64,000 nt of DNA from Bugula neritina. Taxonomy: Eukaryota; Bryozoa; Gymnolaemata; Cheilostomatida; Bugulidae. The stretch is from assembly GCA_964035545.1 (NCBI GenBank), contig OZ037766.1:414501-478500 (forward strand), read 5' to 3'. Under the pieces are notes generated by a model, which was given only the letters and a program-made list of their open reading frames with translations, was not told the origin of the DNA and ran no database searches. Each line of letters starts with the position of its first letter. Positions within the stretch are counted from its first letter, which is position 1. The position numbers and the translations under genes are program-made. This document shows positions 48,251 through 59,400 of this stretch, in pieces.

Positions 48251-48258
48251 TATATAAG
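48251..48258 (+). promoter_or_regulatory. TATA box of the decarboxylase gene
   Basis: tatataag lies in gggactatataagggacag, ~100 bp upstream of a strong donor at 48361 (gagag|gtaagttt). A start site near 48280 would give a short noncoding first exon. Confidence 0.6.
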
Positions 48259-48280
48259 GGACAGATCGGCTTTAGTTTAA

Positions 48281-48360
48281 TCAGTTGCAGCAACTAAATA
48301 CAAGAGTTTGGGTATTATACAGCTGGAAGATCTTCTGTCCTTGTCAATCACAACAGAGAG
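48281..48360 (+). other. Probable 5' UTR exon of the decarboxylase gene
   Basis: Ends at a consensus donor, gtaagt at 48361. The matching acceptor is attcag at 49623-49628, leaving 25 nt of UTR before the ATG at 49654. The 5' limit is estimated from the TATA position. Confidence 0.5.
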
Positions 48361-49653
48361 GTAAGTTTAATTGTATTAGATAAAGTTCTGTAACAGTATT
48401 ATATGCTGTTCTTATTTTGACTTGAGCACCTCCTACCATCGTATAATATAGGCTCGGCTAGCTAGTTAGTTTGGAAGATTAGTTTGCCTTGTGCTACTGA
48501 AAGCTCCCTCAGCCAATACATTCTAACAAATTAATTCTCAGCTATTAGAGTTATGATTAATTTGGCTGTTGGATAAAAGATTGACATCAAAAAGTGATGA
48601 AACTGAATAAAATGATTTGGAAGTAAAAATATTTTTATAGGTTTACAATTTGATAACTTTTTACTATAGTATAACAATTTTTTGAAATCAGCTTATTTAT
48701 ACTAACTTTAATACAAAGACCATCTGCAGTACATTTTTCTTATTGGTGTGTCTAGCTACTAATCTTAGCCAAAACAATATTTTAATTTACTTAAAAGTAT
48801 ATTCTATTCCATAGAAAGGTAAACACGCTCAAGAATAACATGAATAGCTGTTGTTTAATAAATTGAACACAGACAAGCTAAATATCTGATGCACATTGTT
48901 CCATAGCTTATCCAATCAGCTTCAGCCTTCCTTACAGTAAAACGAGATGATACAACAAACCGTTTCATCACACTATTCAACAAGTTTGCAATATAAAAAT
49001 TAATTACTAAAATTATAATTAGCCAAGATATTGTATTTGTATTCAAAAGGCACTACAAAGATATAGCTAGCTATATTAACTATTTTTGGTTATCTATCTT
49101 AATTAAAACCTCAATTTACTAAGGGATGTTGATGTCAGGATTTAATGATTGGCTGCCATTTGAAGTGTTAGACGCTGTCAGGGTGTTTGACGGCAGCAAT
49201 CATGTGCCAATAAAATAAACAATTAACTGTCTTACAGCAGCGGCTAGGAGGCAGTGGGCCGAATCAATAGCAGCTTAGTTGAGGGCTTTTATTTTATAAG
49301 CTTTGATAGCTTAGTAGACTTTGATAGCTTAGTAGACCTGGTGTCTCAGGTGGGAAGCAGGGTTTATTTTATTCTCTTACAACTTTACAATGTTAATAAG
49401 TTTTTGTCCTTTAATTTTTTTGCGTAAGATTTTTCGTTAAATAACTTGATTTTATATTTTCTGCTATCAGCATGTTTTGAGCTTTTAATGAATTATCTAT
49501 AACCTGTACATAACAAATATTACTATTTGACATCAACTGAAAGTAAACATATTTACTGGTACTCACTATGTCTAAGCTATGCTGAAATGTTGCATCAAAT
49601 AAAGAAAACAACTTCTTATCTTATTCAGAGTCCGGAAATATCAGTGTAAAATC

Positions 49654-52600
49654 ATGGACGCTGAAGAATTTAGAAAGCATGGCAAAGAAATGATAGACTT
49701 CATTGCTGACCACGTAGAAGGAATCCGGCAGCAACCGATTGTGCCAAATGTGAAGCCAGGTATTGTGACGTGTATATCAGCTATACTGTGTGACAGCCTA
49801 AACCACACGTGACCTTGAACTACTTGTGCATGCATGGTGCATGATGCATGTATTATAATATAATGTTATAAACACAGCTCTATAGTTAATTAGATAATAT
49901 ATAATATGTAACCAAGCTCTAAGTCAGCTAAAATTGTGGATTTATAATAATTATTGCACAAAACTTCTACCAGCTATCTCTCTCCTATAGTGATACCCAT
50001 GCATTGATCATATACAAGAAACACTAAAGTTTCTACAGACTGTACGTCAAAGCCTCATAAAAGCTGATTAGAAAAGCTGTTCTATATTCACTGCCCACTG
50101 CTGGGTAATATCTGTAGCTGTTGCTTGTATTACCAGGGTTCCTCATAACTAAGATGCCTAGTCGGGCACCAAATGAACCCGAGAGTATTGAGAAGATAAC
50201 AAAAGACGTGGAGCAGCTAATCATACCAGGGGTGAGTATTCAGGACATTTAATTTGTTTGTTTGCTGTTTTATTTAGAGCACAGTACAGAATGATGCATG
50301 CAAGGTTGTGTAACTTCTTACTCTAGCATGTTACATTGGTATTGGGTTCGTGTGTTCATATTGTTACCATCGCAACATATTTGTAACTGACAAATCAGTA
50401 TTTCATGTTGCACACTGTTGCATGTTCTACAATTGGGCAATCATTCCTTTCATTCTTATGATCAATAGGGTATAAACAGTGAATTTTTGTGAATTGTTTT
50501 GCTAACTTTTCTTGTGATTTGTAATTCATTAACTTCCAGTTGTAATTGGAATTTTTTTGAGCATGTACTATTTTAATTTGACAAAAGCCTTTGGCTCCTT
50601 AAAACTATTTTAGCCTGCAATCTAAGAGATCTTGACCACCTATTGATTTGTTGTTTTCACTTTGTGGGAAAATTATTCGATGGCTAGCTAGCAATGTTAG
50701 TGCAGTGTGTCATACTTTATTTTTCTAATAATTTTACAATAATATGATGTTACTTTATAGTATTATTTAATATTACTAGCTGTAAATTACATATATAGTC
50801 ATTTACATTATACTATGCTGGACTTATATTATACACCTTTACTCTGTTGATGGTTGATTTGGAGTCGTGCTTTCAATCTGCAAATTTCCATTCTGTCCTA
50901 CAGATGACGAACTGGCAGCACCCTAACTTCCACGCCTACTTCCCTGCTGGAAACTCATACCCCTCAATACTAGGAGAGTTGATGGAGTCAGCACTGGGCT
51001 GTATCGGCTTCTCCTGGGCGGCAGCACCTTCGTGCACCGAGTTAGAGATCGTGGTGATGGACTGGCTGGGTGAGTTAGAGATCATGGTATTATGTGTATT
51101 ATTCCCTAAAAGTTACCTATAGCAAGAAATGTTATAATAACCCTTAACTCTACTGAATCTGTCCTCTTGCAGGGAAAGCCATAGGTTTGCCTGAGGACTT
51201 TCTCCATTGCAGCGGTAAAGGAGGGGGAGTGCTGCAAGGGTCCGCAAGTGAAAGTGTGTTGGTATCAATGCTAGCAGCAAGGCATAAAGCTTTCAAAACT
51301 CATAGACTGAGTTCTTCAACTAGACTCGTGGCTTATTGCTCTACGCTGGTAGGTTCTGAGGCCATGTTATTAAAGTTGTTATGAGACGAGTAATACTTCA
51401 TTAAACATGACTCTGTGTTGTTGAGGATAACTTAACTGTTAGCTGAAAGTGACTTCTGGTTATTTGGAATATGCTTTACATAAACTCAGTGGTTCTTAGT
51501 GCGTTACGGCAGCTATAATAAACCGTGACATGCTGTTGTAGGCTCACTCTTGTGTGGAGAAGGCAGCGTCACTCTGCAACGTCAGACTTCGTCAGCTAGA
51601 GCCGGATGCAGACTTTGGTTTGAGTGGAGAAACTCTTCGACAGGCAATTGAGGTGAGTAATATAATATCACAATATTATATTAACATAATAGAATAATAT
51701 AATAATATAATATTACAACATTATATTAACATAATACAATGCTATAATATAATATTACAACATTATATTAACATAATACAATACTATAATATAATATTAC
51801 AATATTATATTACCATAATACAATACTATAATATAATAATATAATATCATGTTATATAGAGTTGTCTCAACGAATAAGGTTAAATGTAGTATTATTGTAA
51901 GTTATTCAAACACACAACTGAGCAAAAGGGCACTTAGTGTGGAATATGATGCTATTTCTCTTGTTATCTCCTACAGAAAGACGTCCATGACAACCTGATC
52001 CCCTTCTTCGTGTGCGCTACTCTCGGCACGACGTCCATCTGCTCATTTGATAACCTGCCTAGCATCAGTGATGCCTTGTCTTCTCTTAAGGGGACGTCGG
52101 AAACCCCCCTCGACATCTGGCTGCATGTAGACTCAGCCTATGCTGGCAATGCTTTCATCTGTCCTGAATTCCAACACCTGCTCTTAGATGGCATTGAGGT
52201 AAGCGTTACACGTGTTAAGGTTATTATTCTGACTTGCATAGCTTTACAGTAACAAGTTTTTATATAAAAGTAGAAATATTACAAATTTGTTTTTCTTTAT
52301 TGCATGTAGCTCTCAAGCAAAATGAGCACAGGTTTAGAAGCTAGTAAAATATCTTCATTTCTTTTTCATTTAAATTGTATTTCAATTTCAGTAGTTGTAA
52401 ACATTTGCATAAAATTGTAGGAAGTTGACTCGCTAGAATTCAATGCCAACAAGTGGCTACTAACAAACTTTGACTGCGGATGCATGTGGGTGAGAGACCG
52501 TCTTCACTTGGAAAACTGTCTCTCAGTTGATCCTCTCTACCTCAAACATGACCATCAGCATCTAACTGCTGACTTCAGGGTGAGTAGTCCATTAGCCAGA

Positions 52601-55120
52601 CAGCAGCCAGACAACCTTTGTGTTGCTCCCTGTTAACAGAGTCAGTAATTTCTGTTTAGTAAAGTTTAATTGATAGTTGCCAGTTGGTAGTTGCCAGTTG
52701 GTAGTTGCCAGTTGTTAGTTGACAGTTGCTAGTTGTTAGTTGACAGTTGCTAGTTGATAGTTGCCAGTTGCTAATTGTCAGTTATTAGTTGCCAGTTGGC
52801 AGCTGACAGAACTTTGCTAGGTGCTCAAATCATATTGGCTAAAATATGGCAAAACCTGAAAAGTTTTGTACAATTTACTATAAAGTATTATTGCTTTTAA
52901 GTAAATTCTACTTTTAGTATTGTTCAGTATTCTTTTCATACACGTTTATTGACTAACGTAATTGGATAATATACTGTAACGGTACATTTGATTTGTTACA
53001 GAATTGGGGTATACCTTTGAGCAGGAGGTTTCGATCACTGAAACTCTGGTTTGTCATCAGAAGATTTGGGTTGACTGGGTTACAGAAACATATCAGAGAG
53101 GTTAGCAAAACTCTAAATAGAAAATAAGTAGTTTTTCAGACAAAGACATTAGGGTTGTCTTGCCTCTTAGTTTTTGGTTGGGCTTAGAGTTTCCACTGTC
53201 AACAAACATTATAATGTAATAGAAGAGTAGTTAGTAAGTCTATGTTTTGGTTTGCATATGTTGACAATCGTGTTATATATGGTTTATGAGTTGAACAGCA
53301 TTTAAATAATATAAAATATGATTTCATAGCAAGTAAGACTGGCTAAGAAGTTCACTAAGCTGCTGCAGAAGGACACGAGGTTTGAGCAAATTGGGAAGAC
53401 CAGGATGGGCCTCGTCAGCTTTAAACTGAAAGTGAGTAACTCTGAGGCTATCAAATTCTGTACCACTTATGATGTCATTCAACCAACTAAATACTGACTT
53501 CATTATTCAATATGTTTTGTAACTCAACTGTGTTTAAACGAGTGCAATATCGACTCAACGTATAATTACACCCCACGTCATAATTTCACCTTTCCATGTT
53601 CTGATATGTGTGTGCTAAGTGAGTCCAAGCATTCTGAGTCATAGAGATTACGCAGAACTAGTAGAAGTAAAAGAAATGAGTCACCTCTGAGTCATACTTG
53701 TATATACTTACAGGGTGAGAACGAGTCATTGTTAGCTGTGACTCATACTTATATATATACTTACAGGGTGAGAACGAGTTGAGTGAGAGGCTGCTTGGAG
53801 TCATCAACAATTCAGGTCAGCTGTTCATGGTCCCCGCTAAAGTAAAACAGAACTACGTCATCAGGTTTTGCGTCTGCTCAACTTCTACTACCAACTCTGA
53901 CATAGAGCGAGCGTGGAACGTGATTTCCTATCATGCAGGTATGTGCTTCATAAAAGTTCTATGGCGATTTTAAATTGGTAATTTCTTTTAGGGCAAAAGT
54001 TCTAAATACCAACTATAAAAGTAAAAAATTAACAATGTTATTTCTCTAAATCTAAAACTTTTCTTAATGCAATAATGCTTTGAACACAATGTTGATCTCC
54101 TGCCAAATGTAAGACTTTGCTCATTCAACTACACTAATTGCATTGGGTAGACAACTCATAAACAGAGCTAGAATTCAGTGTAGAAATGCCATATTGCATG
54201 ACATTTGTGTTTTCTCTTTTCAAATTTTGAGTTGAATATATTCAACGACGAGCCTCTTTCTAAGTCATGATTTAATACTCTCACTCTCTATTCACAGACC
54301 ATGTGCTGGCAGACGAAATCATTGAGATGACTCTGTGGCCCGGTGAACTTTCACCTGCTGACTTGGCTACTAACAGCTTCCTGTTCCCATGTAAGGATAA
54401 CTCCCGAGGTGATGAACACGAATCTGTTCCAGATCTCATTCGAAGGTAAGTGTTGGTCACTCACCTGAGTGAATACATACTAAAACTAGACCCAGTTATA
54501 TACCTACTAGATATTGTTATCACATAATTAGTAACATTACATAGATTGTAAGGTTATGTACATATATGTTCATATATATTCTTTTATTTGGTCATTTAAC
54601 AACTTGAAAAAAGAAACAATGAAAATTTCAATGACGTGTGTTTCTCTACTTCGTATAATTCTCAGTTTTCAATAATATGGAAGAGATTGTCTATAAGAAA
54701 GTACATATTTTCACCATGTTTATCCGTAAATTGCTATAAAGCTGTTGTATAACACATACTATCATTCTTTTATATCTTCTAAAATGTGGTAAATAGTTTG
54801 ATGAAAACAATACTATTTCAAAATAATAATAATGAAACTATGTTTATACAATTTTCAACACTTGAAAATAGAAGGTTGGGTGTTGCTATGTAATACTAGC
54901 CTATGATTTGTCTTACAGCAGGAGCACTGTTGGGCAACCCTTCAGACGGCCCTTCAGGAGGTACAGCACATCTGAGTTGTCTCACAGACTACTATCCCGC
55001 TCTCTCTCCAGCGCTGCGTGTCTTCAGTCTCTCACACCCACTAGTAATACTCCTCACAAGACCAGTCAGTTGAGACTGGATACTATTCTGAATGCATTGA
55101 AGAAGGAAAGACCTTTTTAA
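49654..55120 (+). CDS. Group II PLP amino-acid decarboxylase family (AADC/TDC/HDC-like), 12 coding exons
   Basis: Exons: 49654-49759, 50137-50231, 50904-51069, 51173-51348, 51542-51652, 51977-52198, 52421-52579, 53002-53100, 53330-53431, 53767-53938, 54298-54445, 54919-55120; 585 residues. Landmarks: [20 protein letters not shown] start, [16 protein letters not shown], ASPxCTELE-like segment, [15 protein letters not shown] (His183 stacking the PLP ring), [11 protein letters not shown] (Asp270), [12 protein letters not shown] (PLP-binding Lys303) and [14 protein letters not shown]. The HAYFPAGNS and WVRDR motifs look closest to invertebrate tyrosine/histidine decarboxylases, but substrate cannot be settled by eye. 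Phe367 replaces the catalytic-loop Tyr (Tyr332 of mammalian DDC), so aldehyde-synthase activity is possible. A ~100-residue Ser/Arg-rich C-terminal tail extends past the ~480-residue core, as in histidine decarboxylases. Confidence 0.92.
51655..51850. repeat. AT-rich minisatellite, ~45-bp units, decarboxylase intron 5
   Basis: Repeats of acaatattatattaacataa with taatataatat spacers, starting right after the exon 5 donor (gtgagtaatataatatca). Confidence 0.8.
52670..52805. repeat. 14-bp minisatellite, about 9 units, decarboxylase intron 7
   Basis: Unit cagttggtagttgc with variants (cagttgctagttga). Confidence 0.85.
53688..53780. repeat. Two-copy duplication of the exon 10 acceptor (decarboxylase)
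   Basis: A ~53-bp unit holding gactcatactt, tatatacttacag and the first 13 nt of exon 10 (GGTGAGAACGAGT) occurs twice, at about 53688-53726 and 53741-53779. The second copy is the functional junction, with the exon starting at 53767. Use of the first acceptor (exon from 53714) would add 53 nt and shift the frame. Confidence 0.85.
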
Positions 55121-56460
55121 CAAATAATCCGAATTGTATTAATTAATATCCCACAGCCTCAACTGATATTAAGAGTTATCATGGTAGTATTTTGGTCAGT
55201 AATAGACTTGAATCTACCATACTATGATATGTTGTACTTCTTTGATATTGTCATACTTTTGAGCCAGTATATTTATATATATATATAACTTTTAGTCAAT
55301 AATTTCTTCTATTTTTATATTTGTTGAATATTATTTGTAATTGACTTAATTATTAGGTAGTGTTTAGCATGGTAGTTAGTAAACAGTAGCTGTCAATAAA
55401 ATACTTCAGTTTGATGCCTGCCTTCCATTGGCTGATAGTATTTATATATGTTTTTATTTAGTTGTGATAAGATGGTTGTAACTTCTCTAGTTTTATTGTG
55501 CCAAGTTCTTTCAGGTTAGACATCACGTTGTTGAATTGTATTATTTATTTGAATAAATCAATGTTTTGTAATATCTGCATAAATTTAACTAGTATATTAT
55601 ATTCTTTTGATAGAATTACTATAATAGAGTAAGTTTGAGGTATAAAAATATCATTAAATGTTACTTAAATACTAAAAAAGAAAAAGTTGCCTATAAAAAT
55701 AATTTAATATTTAATGACGTTAAAAATATAACCAAAATTAAAATTGGTTCATTAAAAAATACTATACAATAAGCATCTTTCATAAACAAACATCTGTATA
55801 AAAAGCAAGCTGAAAAGTAAACATGGTCTCCATTGCAATGACTGCAGTAGGCTACGTAGTAGTAACTAGTAACTCAATAAGATGAATAGACTGGAATCTG
55901 TTGAACTAAGAGATGCGAGTAAATCAAATTGTTTTATATTTTTCTAACAATCCTATTGGCTTATAAACTGGTGGCTAATAGTTAAACTGGTTCCTTCTTG
56001 TAGTTCAACTGAGTTTTAATTATTCTTTAAAGGAATGAGTGTTCAAGCATTCACTCAGTTGAGACAGCAATTCCTAATTGTAATAATATTTTGTGCAATG
56101 ATGCTGACATTTTTTTAGAGAAATGGAAAGTATTTTTAGTTTTTTTGCAATCAACTTTTTTAAGTTTTTACTCTTCAATTCACTTAAAGTAATAAACTGT
56201 ATAAATTACTACAATATGCACTGACTATGCAAGTGTTCCATATAATAGTAATAGTTGCTATATAAACAGTCATATAGAGTATATGGGTGTGTGAGTTATG
56301 ACTTTTATTTGAATACGTACATTATCATATCTGAGGTGTATGGGGAGATAGGTAGACAAACACATGGATGTGTACTGCAATGATACGGTGAGAAAACACA
56401 GATGGCATCTTGTACAAACATGTCTTGCTGTGTTTTACTCATCAAACTATTTCTGACAAC
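55121..56460. other. 3' flank of the decarboxylase and intergenic DNA
   Basis: AATAAA signals at 55395-55400 and 55552-55557 could end the decarboxylase transcript. The remainder is AT-rich with nothing recognised. The promoter of the ZP gene is expected at the right edge. Confidence 0.5.
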
Positions 56461-59400
56461 ATGAAGGAACGGAGGTTGTTAGCATTTCTTCTTTGGTCTC
56501 TGCTTTCTTCTCTGACTTTAGCTCAGGTAAAGTAGTTTTAGCTTTTAGCTCAGGTAAAGTAGTTTTAGCTTTTAGCTCAGGTAAAGTTGTTTTAGCTCTC
56601 AGCTCAGGTAAAATGTTTGAAAGTTGCTATAACAAACTAACAATGTAATGCTGGAGGACAATGATTCTAAAAACAGTGCTTAACATTTTTTCTATGCCAA
56701 TCAGTTTCTTGTATTGAAATTGCAAACTGCTTCACCACTAAAGAAAGAGTAACTGAAACTGAACTGAAACTGTAACTGAAACTCCATATGGTATTTATAT
56801 ATTCTATGTAGGTTAAATAACTCTATACTAATACCCTTACTGTTGACTGCTTACAGAGAGATGGTGATGTTTATTTGAGTGGAACTTACAAGGGACTTTT
56901 AGCAGTCTACTACTCTGGCAGGTAATGCAGCGTTATCTAGACGCAGCGCTTAGCTGAATGCTAGATATGTTACACATATAGCATGAAATAAAGTGCCAGT
57001 TTATAGTTCAATATAAAAAGTCCCACCATGACTATTTTAACTTTTGAAATAATAGTATCAAAGTCTAAGTTGATTAGAGAAATTATGAAAATAGTTGAGC
57101 TTAATATTATAGGCACATAATAAGATATGGAACATAATACTGTAATATTGTTGAAAAGTTTTAAATTGAATGCAGATCTTGAAATAAAAAACTGCATACA
57201 AAATTGGCATAATTTTTAGCAGTCTAATTGCACAAAAACCGTCGTTAGGGTATGTTTTAAGAAATTTTATTTTCCGTAGATACGTTGTAGATACTAAGTT
57301 CCATTAAGTTATGGGTACATCAATATAATTGATTTCTGTTCTCTACAGAACTGGACACGTCTGCGATGACATAGCTTCCCCTGGAACTCTCACTTCCTTG
57401 GGCCAAGTAGCGTGCAGAAATCTCCAGAGAAGTTTTGTATCTGCTAAAGGAAAGCAAAATGGACCTTCTTCCTGTAAGATGAATTCAATTTAGTTGAACA
57501 AAGCTTTTGGACCCAAAACGCTCATATCAGTGTCAAAAAATTAGCAGACCTAGATGTTTTTAAAAGTTTTTTGTTAAATATTCTAGTAAGCTTATATGTC
57601 ATCAAGCTAGTGAATTATAAAACTTGTGTGGCTCCTTCTAGTACCAAGCAATAAGCTTTCTAATAGCCCCTGTGACAGTTAAGCTATACCTAAATACAAT
57701 AGTTTATCCTTTTGCTGATAGCATTTTATCTTGATGATATGAACTGTGCTGGAACTGAGTCTAACCTTGCCGAGTGTAGACACCTACCCTGGAAGAGTGA
57801 AAACTGCGATACATCTGAGCACATCTACTTGACTTGTAGCAGTAAGTAATACACTTACATCTATATGACTTACAGTAGAGAGTAATACACTTACATCTAT
57901 ATGACTTACAGTAGAATGTAATACACTTACATCTATATGACTTACAGTAGAGAGTAATACACTTACATCTATATGACTTGTAACAGTAAGTAATACACTT
58001 ACATCTATATGACTTACAGTAGAGAGTAATACACTTATACATCTATATGACTTACATTAGACAGCATTACACTTACTGATTTACAGTAGAGAGTAATACA
58101 CTTACATTTACTTGACTTGTAGCAGTAAGCAATACACTTACATCTACCTGATTTACATTAGCCTATAGTTGATTTACTACCTACATTATTATGATTATTA
58201 TACCTATAAATGTTAATAAACTAATTAAACATACCTAATATTTGAAAATTTCTGATACGCAATTAATATAATAGATATGCCATGCGATGGCCAGAACAAC
58301 TGCTCACAGATATGCAACAACCTGCCTACCAACTCTTTCAACTGTTCCTGTAACGCTGGGTACACTCTGGCAGCTGACGGTGTGACCTGCGAAGGTAACT
58401 CTTTCTATACTCACTAACCAACAACTGACTGCCTAACACTAGTAAGTCTTAGGAACATGTTTAAAAGTGATTGCATCTAAATGAGCTCTATAAAGCCGTA
58501 TCATGTAATGGCAGCCACCCGCTACCCGAACAGGACAAAGTGGAGATAATTGAGAATGTAATGAACAAATCTCCAGCCTTGGCTGAAAGAGTTTGCTTTG
58601 AAAAGATATGCAAAGTCTTTCTACTTTTTAAAAATAGAACACGTTGGGTTTTGTAAATTTTAAAAATTACACTACGCAATTCAAGGTTACTACCATTTTA
58701 AGAATGTTTCCACAGTTTAAGAGAAAAGGATTGTGAATGAATGTTTCTCTGTTTGCAGTATTGAAATTACTCCTGGGGACCAAACAAACTTAGTTTCACG
58801 TGCTGTTTGATCTGCTACTGTTTTTCATTGTTAGTAGAATTGAACATTTAAAAAGACGTTTATATTTGATTATAAGAGAATATTACAAGGTGAATGCAGA
58901 TAGAAACTAATTTAATCTGCTTTTGTCGATGAACAATTTTGATGTTAAAAAGGCAGGATCAAGCTGCTTGTAATTAATCAATATATTGAAGAAGTTCTAT
59001 GAATGATTCGGAGTATAGTTATATTATTTGCAATTGCCCAGTTATGCCACGTACTTCATGGTAGACACATGCTGTTTCATATATTTTATATGTTGAGTTA
59101 CATGGAATATTTACACAGAGATTGATGAGTGTGAGACAGACAATGGTGGATGTTCACACACTTGTGTCAACACTAATCGTTCTTTCTATTGTGACTGTCC
59201 CAGATATCTCTACCTCTCTGATGACAACTCAACTTGTACAAGTGAGTCAAACATCTCCAACTCTCGTTTATAGAAGATTATCTAAGCTGCACACAGCAGT
59301 ATAAACTATGCAAGTTATTACAAAGCAGAGTCAGAAGTTGTTCCCTCTTATACAGCTGACGGGTTTGACGTCGACTGTTCTTCACCATTCGGGATGACAA

